From Anaerolineae bacterium (GTDB lineage: Bacteria; Pseudomonadota; Alphaproteobacteria; DSM-16000; Inquilinaceae): 58,389 nt of DNA. The notes below the pieces were generated by a model that was not told the DNA's origin, ran no database searches, and saw only the letters and a list, made by a program, of their open reading frames with translations. This document shows positions 17,524 to 25,778 of this stretch, piece after piece. The position numbers and the translations under genes are program-made. Each line of letters begins with the position of its first letter. Position 1 is the stretch's first letter. The stretch lies in contig JANQQD010000210.1 in assembly GCA_028285185.1 (NCBI GenBank), positions 1 to 58,389 of the forward strand. The letters run 5' to 3'.

Positions 17524-18762
17524 ATGGACGGCCGCGTACCTTCCCCGCACCTCACCATGGCGGACCGCGAGCCGCCGGCCTATGCATCGGTCGACATGAA
17601 CGCCGTGCGCCAATACCGGCTGGCCCGGGTGCGGCAGGAGATGGCGCGGCGCGACATCGCGGCCTGCGTGCTGACCGATCCCCTGAACATCCGCTATGCC
17701 ACCGACACCACGAACATGCAGGTGTGGGTGATGCACAACGCGGCCCGCTATGCCTTCGTGCCGGCCGACGGGCCCGTCGTGCTGTTCGATTTCCACAACT
17801 GCGAATTCCTATCCGACGGGCTGGGCACGGTGGACGAGGTGCTGCCGGCCGTCAGCACCTGCTATTTCCTCGCCGGCCCGCGGCTGGAGGAACGGGCCGG
17901 CCGTTGGGCGGCAGAGCTGGCCGACCTGGTGCGTACCCATGGCGGCGGCAACCGGCGGCTGGGCGTGGATACGGCCAACCCGCTCTGTATCGAGGCGCTG
18001 GTGCGCGAAGGCCTTGCCGTCGTCGATGCGGGCCAGGTGATGGAGGTCGCGCGGTCCATCAAATCGGCTGAGGAAATGGCGTGCATGCGGGCGTCCATCG
18101 CCGCGGCCGACGAAGGCATGCGCCGCATGCGCGAGGCGCTGACGCCGGGCATGACCGAAAACGCGCTCTGGTCGCTGCTGCACCAGACCAATATCGAGAT
18201 GGGGGGCGAGTGGATCGAAACCCGCCTCTTGGCCTCGGGCACCAAGACCAACCCGTGGTTCCAGGAATGCGGCTTCCGCGTGATCGAGGACGGCGACCTG
18301 GTGAGCTTCGACACCGATCTGGTCGGCCCGTTCGGCTATTGCGCCGACATCTCACGCACGTTCCTGGCGGGCGACGGCCGGGCGAACGACGAGCAGCGCC
18401 GGCTCTACGCCACCGCGCGGGAGCAGATCGAAACCAACCTGACGCGCCTGCGCCCCGGCATGGGCCTGCGCGAGTTCGGCGAGGTGGCCTACGACCTGGC
18501 GCCGGAATTCCGCCGCAACCGCTATTCCGTCGTCGCCCATGGCGTGGGCCTGTGCGACGAGTATCCGCATGTGCCCTATCCAGAGGATTACGCGAAGAGC
18601 GGCTATGACGGGATCATCCAGCCCGGCATGACGCTCTGCATCGAAAGCTATGTGGGCGCCGAGGGCGGCCGCGAAGGCGTGAAGCTGGAACAGCAGGTGC
18701 TGATCACCGAGACGGGGATCGAGGTGCTGTCGCACTTCCCGTTCGAAGACAGGCTGGCGTAA
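17524..18762 (+). CDS. dddP: DddP-like M24 family protein, candidate DMSP lyase
   Basis: A 412-aa pita-bread-fold (M24) protein. M24 members are usually metallopeptidases, but DddP is an iron-dependent lyase that splits dimethylsulfoniopropionate into dimethyl sulfide and acrylate. The residues I recall for characterised DddP (Asp295, Asp297, Asp307, His371, Asp377, Glu406, Glu421) all have counterparts here with one constant offset of 32: Asp263, Asp265, Asp275, His339, Asp345, Glu374, Glu389. The stretches GGEWIETRLLASG, NPWFQECG and HGVGLCDE also match DddP as I remember it. The N-terminus is about 30 residues shorter. A GGAG precedes the ATG by about 10 bases. No acrylate-use genes adjoin it. 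Alternative: an Xaa-Pro dipeptidase-like M24 protein of other function. Confidence 0.72.
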   Translation: MDGRVPSPHLTMADREPPAYASVDMNAVRQYRLARVRQEMARRDIAACVLTDPLNIRYATDTTNMQVWVMHNAARYAFVPADGPVVLFDFHNCEFLSDGLGTVDEVLPAVSTCYFLAGPRLEERAGRWAAELADLVRTHGGGNRRLGVDTANPLCIEALVREGLAVVDAGQVMEVARSIKSAEEMACMRASIAAADEGMRRMREALTPGMTENALWSLLHQTNIEMGGEWIETRLLASGTKTNPWFQECGFRVIEDGDLVSFDTDLVGPFGYCADISRTFLAGDGRANDEQRRLYATAREQIETNLTRLRPGMGLREFGEVAYDLAPEFRRNRYSVVAHGVGLCDEYPHVPYPEDYAKSGYDGIIQPGMTLCIESYVGAEGGREGVKLEQQVLITETGIEVLSHFPFEDRLA

Positions 18763-18765
18763 GGC

Positions 18766-18798
18766 CGGATCGGGTTCCGCAGCGCCTGCACCGATCCG
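18766..18798. terminator. hairpin after the DddP-like gene
   Basis: The arms CGGATCGG (18766-18773) and CCGATCCG (18791-18798) form an 8-bp perfect stem with a 17-base loop, 4 bases after the stop. It lies between convergent genes. No T-run follows, so it is a weak or factor-assisted terminator candidate. Confidence 0.4.
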
Positions 18799-18837
18799 TG
18801 TCGCGCTGGGGCGCAGTGTCGGCGGCCGGCTTCCACG

Positions 18838-20727
18838 TCACTCGGCCTCGCCACTGACCGTCGCAGCGCGGGTCTGGGCATCGACAATCGTCAGCAGGTT
18901 CTCCGAGAAGGCGTCGATTCCGGGGCCGCCTGGGGCAGGCGCATCGCCGGCCGCGGTGCGCGCGGCAGCGAAAGCGACCCGCGCGTCTTCGATATCCTCC
19001 GCCAGTGAGAAAGCGAAACCGATCTCGGCGAGCGCCTCCACCTGGTCGGCGGGCCGGACAAGTGGGGGCATTGTGCCGACGGTGACCAGGGCATCGGAAG
19101 GCAAACCAGCTTCCGCCTGTGCCTTGGCTATCTGAGCCAGATCGTAAGACAGCGATTCCGGCGGGCCGACGTTCTCGCTCGCAGCGACGGCTTCGGCGAA
19201 GGTGTGGCGTGCGTCATCCAGGAACCCCGCGGCCACTTGCTCTGCAGCGATCGTGGACTGGCTGAGATGGCTTGGGGTCGCAGGTCTCCTCCAGCGAAGC
19301 ATGGCAAGGGCATCTCCGAACGTCTGCCTCGCCTCGTCCTCCAACCCCGCCGCCGCCTGTTCGACCGCGACCAAGGCCAAGGTGTATTCGATCGGGACAA
19401 TCGCCTTGACTTCCTCAAGTTTGGCCAGGGCATCCGCGAACTCCCCGATCCTCGCCTGTGCCAGAGCAATAACTCTCAACGCGAAAGCATATCGAACTCC
19501 TCTGGAGATCCCCACCAGCGCGGCAGAGGCGTCGGCGATCGTGCGGCGGGCGTCGTCCGGGTATCCTGAATCGGCTTGCGCGACCGCTATATCCGCCAGG
19601 GCGATGGCGCGCTCCTCAGCCCAATCGATCATCCCGCTGGCGTCAGTTGCGCTGTCGGTGAGGGTCTGTCGCGACTCGCCCTCGAACCCTGCCGCTGCCA
19701 GCGCGATGCTGACATCGATGTAAGCCTGCATGGGGAAGGTCGAGTGGTCGCATGGTGACAACGTGGCCTTTTCCAAGCTCGCGCGCGCATCGTCGAACAG
19801 CCCGGCATGCAACTGGCCGATGCCGACGGCAGCGAATGCCGCGGCACCATCTTGGCATGTCATCGAAGCGGCCTCATGGGCCGTGGCAAGAGCATCTTCG
19901 AACAACCGCGCCTCGGCCTGCGCAACGGCAATTCGGCGAAGGTTCTGCCCCCTATAGTGATCTGTTATCTCCCAGCCAGTCGCCTCGATCGCACCAACCG
20001 CCTCGATGGCGGCGGAAAAGGTCCGCCGCGCGTTCTCGGCGTCTCCGCGTGATGCCTGGGCGGCGGCGAGGGCAATCAGCGGCCGGGCCATCTCCGGGTC
20101 CCTCGGACCCAACTCAGCCGCCGCGGCCAGCGCATAGGCAAGCGACCTCTCGGCTTGCCGTGCGAACCCCGCTGCCGACTGTGTTGCGCTTACGAGAGCA
20201 AGGGCCTCTGCACGAAACCGGGCAACGGGGATCTCGCAGGCCATGGCGAATGCGTCGGTCAGCAAGCCGCAGGCAACGGCGTTGTCCGCGCATGCCGCAT
20301 CCTCGGCGTCCTCCCGGACGTCGACCTCCATCTCGACTTCCGCGGTGAGGGCTGCGATCGTCTCAGAAAGCTCAGCCGGATCGAAGCTGCCGATCGGCTG
20401 GTTGGTGATCAATTGAACCGCAAGCGGCGAGCCTGGATAATCCTGCACGACGCGGTCCAGGTCGGCTTGCGCCCGCTCAAGCTGGAGGAGCCGACGCCGT
20501 GCGTCATCGATCGGTTCGGCTTCGGCAATCGTCCGCAGCGCTTGGACGAACAAGGCATTGGCGGCTTGGTCCGGGTCTGCTGTGATGTCGACCCGCGGCG
20601 GCGGGACAGCGTCTTGCTGCGGGACGCACGCGCCTTCGGCCGAACGCGCTCCGAGCGCAAAGACTAAGGCAACGGCAAGGAACAGGAAGGTTGCAGCTGT
20701 TCGACCTTGCAGCATCTCTGCAGCCAT
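18838..20727 (-). CDS. exported 629-aa TPR-like helical repeat protein (copy 1)
   Basis: A 629-aa protein with a Sec signal peptide (LFLAVALVFALGARSAEGA), then a Cys-containing segment (CADNAVACGLL...MAC near 147-166) and about ten helical repeats of roughly 35-45 residues. Repeats follow the pattern 'IA.AQA.AG...DAR.TF..A', which is TPR-like. This suggests a periplasmic protein-interaction scaffold; no catalytic motif was seen. A paralogue of exactly the same length (21527-23416) lies on the same strand, with an acetyltransferase gene in the opposite direction between them. Function unknown. Confidence 0.8.
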   Translation of the reverse strand: MAAEMLQGRTAATFLFLAVALVFALGARSAEGACVPQQDAVPPPRVDITADPDQAANALFVQALRTIAEAEPIDDARRRLLQLERAQADLDRVVQDYPGSPLAVQLITNQPIGSFDPAELSETIAALTAEVEMEVDVREDAEDAACADNAVACGLLTDAFAMACEIPVARFRAEALALVSATQSAAGFARQAERSLAYALAAAAELGPRDPEMARPLIALAAAQASRGDAENARRTFSAAIEAVGAIEATGWEITDHYRGQNLRRIAVAQAEARLFEDALATAHEAASMTCQDGAAAFAAVGIGQLHAGLFDDARASLEKATLSPCDHSTFPMQAYIDVSIALAAAGFEGESRQTLTDSATDASGMIDWAEERAIALADIAVAQADSGYPDDARRTIADASAALVGISRGVRYAFALRVIALAQARIGEFADALAKLEEVKAIVPIEYTLALVAVEQAAAGLEDEARQTFGDALAMLRWRRPATPSHLSQSTIAAEQVAAGFLDDARHTFAEAVAASENVGPPESLSYDLAQIAKAQAEAGLPSDALVTVGTMPPLVRPADQVEALAEIGFAFSLAEDIEDARVAFAAARTAAGDAPAPGGPGIDAFSENLLTIVDAQTRAATVSGEAE

Positions 20728-20742
20728 CCATGTACCTGTTTT

Positions 20743-20801
20743 GCACGTTTTCGGCGAAAGCGAGACTATCGCGCGCCGTTGCGATGCGCCACTCCCTCGA
20801 G
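20743..20801. repeat. duplicated upstream block, copy 1
   Basis: About 58 bases upstream of the first 629-aa gene align with 23432-23489 upstream of its paralogue at roughly three-quarters identity. Shared cores include GAGACTATCG and the CGCCACTCCC stretch. The duplication therefore took in upstream DNA, or this block is a kept regulatory region. Confidence 0.65.
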
Positions 20802-20865
20802 ATCCAGGGCTCTGCCCCTAACCACAACCGCGGCGGCGCTCAGCCCGCCGCGTACCGGAGGCCGA

Positions 20866-21417
20866 ATGCGCACTGAGAAGGAAAAGATGCTAGCCGGGGA
20901 GCTGTACCGCGCCGTCGGACCCGAGATCGAGGCCGATCAGTTGCGGGCCGAGCGGCTCTATCGCGCCTACAATCTGACGACCGCGGATCAGGCGGACCAG
21001 CGGACGACGCTGTTGAACGAGCTGCTCGGGGCCATCGGGCTGGGGTCGGTCCTGCGCCCGCCCTTCTATTGCGACTATGGCACCAACATCCGTATCGGAA
21101 GCGGCGTGTTTGCCAATTTCGGCTGCGTGTTTCTGGACGTCGTCGGCATCGACATCGGCGACCAGTGTCAGATCGGCAGTTACGTTCAGATCCTCACAGC
21201 CGATCATCCGCGTGATCCCGCACTGCGGGCGGAGGGTTTGGAATGCGGCAGGCCCATCCGCCTCGGCCGCAATGTCTGGGTCGGCAGCGGCGCCATCATC
21301 CTGCCGGGCGTGACCATCGGCGACGATGCTATCATCGGCGCCGGTAGCGTCGTCACCCGCGACGTTCCCCCGGGCGCCACGGCGGCGGGCAACCCGGCCA
21401 CCGTTTGTAGCCGCTAG
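20866..21417 (+). CDS. maltose/galactoside-type O-acetyltransferase (LacA/Maa family)
   Basis: A 183-aa left-handed beta-helix acetyltransferase. The N-terminal Mac domain (KEKMLAGELYRA...) and the hexapeptide-repeat part (IRIGSGVFANFGCVFLD, then IGDQCQIGSYVQI) are complete. The catalytic His lies in TADHPRD near 119-125. The C-terminal loop VWVGSGAIILPGVTIGDDA is typical. It transfers acetyl from acetyl-CoA to a sugar hydroxyl. A GGAGG ribosome site precedes the ATG at 20866. The gene is divergent from the first 629-aa repeat protein and convergent with the second, so it was probably trapped by, or included in, the duplication. Confidence 0.9.
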   Translation: MRTEKEKMLAGELYRAVGPEIEADQLRAERLYRAYNLTTADQADQRTTLLNELLGAIGLGSVLRPPFYCDYGTNIRIGSGVFANFGCVFLDVVGIDIGDQCQIGSYVQILTADHPRDPALRAEGLECGRPIRLGRNVWVGSGAIILPGVTIGDDAIIGAGSVVTRDVPPGATAAGNPATVCSR

Positions 21418-21526
21418 CGACAACTGCCTCGGCGCCTCATCGCGAGGACAAGATACTTGGCTCTCCGGTCGGCCAGGCACCATGTCGGCTAATCTGCGCA
21501 CCCGTCTCTGGACACAGGCTTGGACG

Positions 21527-23416
21527 TCACTCGGACTCGATTGCGGCCATCCCAGCGCGGGTCTCAGCGGCAACGATCGTCAGCAGGTTCTCTGAGAAAT
21601 GTTCCAGCCCTAATCCGCCTCGAGCAGGCACACTGTTGGCCGCGGCGCGCGCGTCGGCGAAGGCTTGCCACGCTCCCTCGCTGTCATGCACAACCGCAAA
21701 TGCAAACCCGATATCGGCAAGCACCTCCGACTGCTCGTCGGACCGGCCGGCCTGGGACATCGAGCTGACCGTAACCAGTGCATCGTCGGGAAGCCCGGCT
21801 TCAGCTTGGGTCCTGGCGATCTCCGCGAGGTCATAGGACAGCGTCTCCACTGGGGATGCGCCCTCGCTCCCGGTTATGGCTTCGGCAAATGTGCGCCGGG
21901 CATCGTTCAGAAACCCCGCAGCCGCTTGCTCCGCAGCAATCCGGGAAAGGCTGAGATGGACCGGGGAACCGGGCGGTCTCTCGCGAACCAGGTCAAGGGC
22001 ATCCGCAAACGTCTGCCGCGCTTCGTCTTCAAGACCTGCCGCCGCCTGTTCGACGGCAATGCGCGCCAAAGTGTGTTCGATCGGGACATGCTTGCTCGCG
22101 TCGGCAAGCGTGGCCCGGGCATCCGCGAATTCGCCGATCTTCGCCTGGGCCAAAGCGATGTCCCTCAATGTGTAAGCGTATTGAACCCTGCCAGAAAACA
22201 GAAACAGGGCATCAATGGCGCCGTCAATCGCGCGGCGCGCATCATCCGCAAATCCTGCGTCTGCCTGCGCGATCGCGATATCCGCCAGAGCATTGGCGCG
22301 GTCCCCGAACAGGTTGTCCATCTCACCGGCCTCGGTCGCGGCATTGGCGAGGATCCGTCGCGCGCCTTCCTCGAATCCTGCCTCGGCCAGCGCGATACTG
22401 ACATCGACAAATGACTGCATGGGAAACATCGAGCGGTCGCATGGTGACGCCGTGGCTTGGGCAAAGCTGTCGCGCGCGTCGCCTAAGAGCCCGGCGTGTA
22501 GCTGGCTGATGCCAATGGCTACGAAGGCCTCGGCCCCATCCTGACATGTGATCGATGAGGCCTCATAGGCCGTGGCAAGGGCATCGGCGTACAATTGCGC
22601 CTCAGCCTGGGCGACGGCAATTCGCTGAAGGGCCAACCCCCTGAAATTGTGTGTCACCGCTCCGCCAATCGCCTCGATGGCAGCGGCAAAAGTTCGCCGA
22701 GCGTCCTCTGAGTGCCCACGTGCCGCCTGCGCGGCGGCCACTGCAGTCAGGGGCTGGGCAGACTGCCAGTCGCCCAGATCCAGCTCAGCCGCCGCGACCA
22801 CTGCATGGGCAAGCGACCTCTCAGCATGCCGTGGCAGGTCCGCCGCCGAATGCGCGGCACTCACAAGGGCAAGGGCTTCCGCACGCAACCTGGCGACGGG
22901 AATCTCGCAGGCCGTGACAAGCGCGTTGGCCAGAAAGCGGCAAGCGACGTGATTGTCGGGACATGGCACGTCATCCGTATCTTCCACGATTTCGGGGAAG
23001 TCTGCCCCTCCGACACCCTCTGCGACCTCCGCCGTCAGATCTGCGATCGTCGCGGAAAGCTCTACCGGATCGAAGCTGCCGATCCGCTGGTTGGTGATCA
23101 ACTGAACTGCAAGCTGCGAGCCCGGATAGGTCCGCACAATACGATCCAGGTCCGCCTGCGCCTGTTCCAGCTGGAGAAGTCGGTCTGACGCGTTATCGAC
23201 CAGTTCGGCTTCGGTAATCGTCTGCAGTGCCTGAACGAACAGGGCATTGGCGGCTTGGTCCGGGTCTGCCGAATGGTCTTGGTTCTCCGGCGCTGCATCG
23301 CCCTGCGGCAGAATGCAGGCGGCTTCAGCCGAAGTCGGTCCCAGCGTAAGGGCCGCGACGAGCGTGAGGAACAGGAAGGTCGTAGCTCTTCGACTTTTCA
23401 GCATTTCTGCGGCCAT
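21527..23416 (-). CDS. exported 629-aa TPR-like helical repeat protein (copy 2)
   Basis: A 629-aa paralogue of 18838-20727, co-linear over its whole length: signal peptide (FLFLTLVAALTLGPTSAEAA), the segment ADPDQAANALFVQAL, LAVQLITNQRIGSFDP, and the same run of TPR-like repeats ending in FSENLLTIVAAETRAG. The start ATG at 23414-23416 is equivalent to that of copy 1; an in-frame start at 23503 lies upstream. Equal length without net indels points to selection on both copies. Likely a periplasmic scaffold or sensor; function unknown. Confidence 0.8.
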   Translation of the reverse strand: MAAEMLKSRRATTFLFLTLVAALTLGPTSAEAACILPQGDAAPENQDHSADPDQAANALFVQALQTITEAELVDNASDRLLQLEQAQADLDRIVRTYPGSQLAVQLITNQRIGSFDPVELSATIADLTAEVAEGVGGADFPEIVEDTDDVPCPDNHVACRFLANALVTACEIPVARLRAEALALVSAAHSAADLPRHAERSLAHAVVAAAELDLGDWQSAQPLTAVAAAQAARGHSEDARRTFAAAIEAIGGAVTHNFRGLALQRIAVAQAEAQLYADALATAYEASSITCQDGAEAFVAIGISQLHAGLLGDARDSFAQATASPCDRSMFPMQSFVDVSIALAEAGFEEGARRILANAATEAGEMDNLFGDRANALADIAIAQADAGFADDARRAIDGAIDALFLFSGRVQYAYTLRDIALAQAKIGEFADARATLADASKHVPIEHTLARIAVEQAAAGLEDEARQTFADALDLVRERPPGSPVHLSLSRIAAEQAAAGFLNDARRTFAEAITGSEGASPVETLSYDLAEIARTQAEAGLPDDALVTVSSMSQAGRSDEQSEVLADIGFAFAVVHDSEGAWQAFADARAAANSVPARGGLGLEHFSENLLTIVAAETRAGMAAIESE

Positions 23417-23431
23417 CCGCCCACCAGATCC

Positions 23432-23489
23432 ACACGTATTCGGTGAGGTGAGACTATCGTGTGCCGCCGAAACGCGCCACTCCCACGAG
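23432..23489. repeat. duplicated upstream block, copy 2
   Basis: This is the counterpart of 20743-20801. It sits about 15 bases before the start of the second 629-aa gene, at the same distance as in copy 1. Confidence 0.65.
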
Positions 23490-23536
23490 GTGGAGAGCTC
23501 CAACCCAGTGGGCCCTATCGCCGCTATCGCCTATTC

Positions 23537-23584
23537 CGGGGACACCACACCGCACTTGCTGGCAGGTTAAGTGCTGTGTCCCCG
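23537..23584. repeat. REP-like hairpin with GGGGACAC/GTGTCCCC ends
   Basis: The perfect 9-bp arms CGGGGACAC (23537-23545) and GTGTCCCCG (23576-23584) are backed by an inner GCACTT/AAGTGC pairing. Read on the minus strand the element begins CGGGGACACAGCACTTAA, which resembles the GGGGACACCATACTTAATT motif that I associate with REP elements moved by IS200-like RAYT transposases. No transposase gene is nearby. It could also serve as a terminator for the 302-aa gene or the 629-aa gene region. Confidence 0.5.
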
Positions 23585-23651
23585 AGATTGGGATTGGAGA
23601 TTGGCGGCCAGCGCCAGGCCGCCATGCCTCGGTCATCGTTGCCGGTGATTG

Positions 23652-24560
23652 TCATAGAGCATCACCGTTGCCATCGGGTTCGTCTGGCCAGACGAAATCC
23701 CGCACCCGTAACGAGTCGATCCAGACTCTCAGTTCACGGTCGAATTCGATCAGGCCGTCGATCGGTAATCGTCCGGGTTCGAAGCGATAGCTGATGTTCA
23801 GAGTGTCGTAGAGCTTGTAGCCAACACTGCAGCGGTGGGTGCCGGGCACGGCCCCCCAAGTGCATTCCGCGGAGAAGGAATGTCCGAACGGAGTGCTGTA
23901 AAGCTCAAGAGGTGCTCGCAGGTAAAAGGGCCAGTACTCCAAGGGAATCTCTTTATCGTCAGGGCGCACTCGGCATCTTTCGAGACCAGCGTTGAGAAAG
24001 TCCCGCAGCTCATACCTTTCGCATGCCCTCTCGAACAGCTCCTCCCAGACGAACTGCAGCCCCCAGAAATCCGGATCTGCCGTGATCAAAGCCAACCGAT
24101 CGACGCGTCGCGGCAGTGGGCCGAAGGGCGGGTCGCTGTTCCTAGCGGCGTCCTGTAGGTAGCGGAAGTAGAATGCGCGGCCGATGATCGGATGGTCGGG
24201 ACAGCCCTCCGGTTGGGATGTATCCGGTGGAACGGGCGCGGCTGCCCGCGCCTCGGGAGACATGCCGGCAATGCCTGACAGCTCGTCCATGGGTACGCGC
24301 AGGACGATGCGGTGGAAGGCAATCGTGACCGTTCCTTCGGGGTCCGTGGCGCATAGAGAGGGATCGTAGGGAACGGTTTCCGAGTAGTGCTGCGCAGCCC
24401 CCTCCGCTGGCATGAGCGCCACCGCGGCCGCAAAGATGCAGGCAGAGATGTGCCGCGCCGCCGCAAGCGACGCTAGCTTAGCCGGAGGCGGGGTCGGTGC
24501 CGTCGCCCAGCCGCACTGGTACGGTTCGACGCGCCTCGGAGACCCCACTGAACGCGCCAT
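23652..24560 (-). CDS. exported hypothetical protein, 302 aa
   Basis: I do not recognise this family. The start ATG at 24558-24560 has a GGAGAGGGCGGGAAG ribosome region upstream. An N-terminal basic stretch is followed by a hydrophobic segment (ISACIFAAAVALMPAEGAAQ) that looks like a signal peptide with an unusually long n-region. The mature part contains several Cys, paired Trp/Tyr-rich segments (PLEYWPFYLRAP) and strand-rich C-terminal sequence (KLYDTLNISYRFEPG, VWIDSLRVRDF). It is on the same strand as the 629-aa repeat genes, but a REP-like hairpin separates them. Perhaps a periplasmic protein of that locus. Confidence 0.6.
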   Translation of the reverse strand: MARSVGSPRRVEPYQCGWATAPTPPPAKLASLAAARHISACIFAAAVALMPAEGAAQHYSETVPYDPSLCATDPEGTVTIAFHRIVLRVPMDELSGIAGMSPEARAAAPVPPDTSQPEGCPDHPIIGRAFYFRYLQDAARNSDPPFGPLPRRVDRLALITADPDFWGLQFVWEELFERACERYELRDFLNAGLERCRVRPDDKEIPLEYWPFYLRAPLELYSTPFGHSFSAECTWGAVPGTHRCSVGYKLYDTLNISYRFEPGRLPIDGLIEFDRELRVWIDSLRVRDFVWPDEPDGNGDAL

Positions 24561-24725
24561 CTTCCCGCCCTCTCCACTTGACGTCCCCGAGAATTCGGAC
24601 TGCTGGTTTCCTTCATCGACGCGGCACCTTGCCGGGTGCAGCCCCCTATTAGCTGTCTGCGACGGCGGGATGGCTGGGCTTGTTATCAATCAATCACTAT
24701 CGCCCAAAGCTATTACAAAGCTTGG

Positions 24726-25088
24726 TTATTCTTCGGATCTGGAGCGTGTGCCCTGATGAAACACCAAGCTCCATCGCTCGCCGTCCCGCCGCCAGATGGA
24801 ACTTCGGAGGGTGCTAGTTTCGCTAATTCGATAGGTGACCAGCACGATCGAATCTGAAAGTGGGCGCGCGCAGAAATCGGAAATCGTGCGCGGGCCGTCA
24901 AACCCTGGGTCCTGCCGCAAAGCTTCGATCACCGTTGGCCTGTGGTACACGGTGCCAGAACTTCCGAACTCGACAAAATCGGCAGCCAGTAGGTCCTCAA
25001 GTAGGTCCGGTGATCCACGGACCTTTGGATCCAACAGGCGCATCTCCAAACCATGCAGGTGATCCGCCAGTTCGCAGCTATCTGTCAT
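24726..25088 (-). CDS. NTF2-like (DUF4440/SnoaL-type) small protein
   Basis: A 120-aa protein with the NTF2-like plan: an N-terminal helix (LADHLHGLEMRLLDPKVRG), LEDLLAADFVEFGSSGTVYHR, and beta strands ending in WRRDGERWSLVFHQGTRS. DUF4440 members of this type often act as small binding or isomerase-like proteins, mostly uncharacterised. I take the ATG at 25086-25088; a GTG 15 bases upstream is also in frame. There is no obvious operon partner: it is followed, after about 165 bases, by the 302-aa exported protein on the same strand. Confidence 0.72.
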   Translation of the reverse strand: MTDSCELADHLHGLEMRLLDPKVRGSPDLLEDLLAADFVEFGSSGTVYHRPTVIEALRQDPGFDGPRTISDFCARPLSDSIVLVTYRISETSTLRSSIWRRDGERWSLVFHQGTRSRSEE

Positions 25089-25197
25089 GCCCACGTTCAA
25101 CACCTATCGGCCCGACAATAGGCCAGATCGTGTAGGTCCAAGACACGCGGGTCTTTACGCGGTCTGCGCGGTATGCGCACCACCGACGGATGTGCCG

Positions 25198-25629
25198 CTA
25201 TGCGCCGCCGCGGCGGGCGGCGAGCACGGGCCGGAGGCCGGTGAGGTCGTACCCGGCTTCGGCTGCCGTCGCGACAAGGCCGTCGGCATCCTGGCGGCGG
25301 CTCTCGGAAAGCGCCCATAGCATGGTGCAGCGTGTGCCCGACCGGCAAAAGGCCAGCACCGGTCCTTCCGCTGCGTCCAGCGTGTCGCCGAAGGCCGCCA
25401 CATCGTCTTCCGTCAGGTGGCCGGAGACCACCGGCTGGAAGTGGTAGGCGAGGCCCGCACGCTTCGCGGCCTCTTCGATGGCCGCACCCGGCGGTTGGCC
25501 CGGCACCTCGCCGTCCGGGCGGTTGTTGATGATGGTCTTGAACCCTTCAGCCGCCAGATCCGCCACCTCCGCTTCCGTGATCTGCGAGGCGACGCTCAGG
25601 CTCGGCGTCAGCTGTGCGATCTTTTCCAT
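25198..25629 (-). CDS. DUF442/TIGR01244 sulfur transferase-phosphatase domain protein
   Basis: A 143-aa protein of the cysteine phosphatase-like fold. The active loop AFCRSGTRCTMLWA near 93-106 has the CX5R motif, and the N-terminus (PSLSVASQITEAEVADLAAEGFKTIINNRPDGE) is the TIGR01244 signature. In the beta-lactamase-hydrolase-like protein Blh, this domain is fused to a metallo-beta-lactamase that acts as a persulfide dioxygenase. Here the two parts are separate genes on the same strand, with the MBL gene ending 149 bases upstream. The likely role is sulfide or persulfide detoxification. Confidence 0.85.
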   Translation of the reverse strand: MEKIAQLTPSLSVASQITEAEVADLAAEGFKTIINNRPDGEVPGQPPGAAIEEAAKRAGLAYHFQPVVSGHLTEDDVAAFGDTLDAAEGPVLAFCRSGTRCTMLWALSESRRQDADGLVATAAEAGYDLTGLRPVLAARRGGA

Positions 25630-25778
25630 CCCGACCTATCTCCCGATGAGTGCGTAGCGTTGGCCCAGCAGATGCGCGCTGGGAAGCGACCCGTCAATTC
25701 GGATCTTCGGTCGCGGGGCTCGATAGCGCCGGCCGCCGGAACTGTATATGTCGTCGGTTGACCCGGCTCGGGTCGCGG

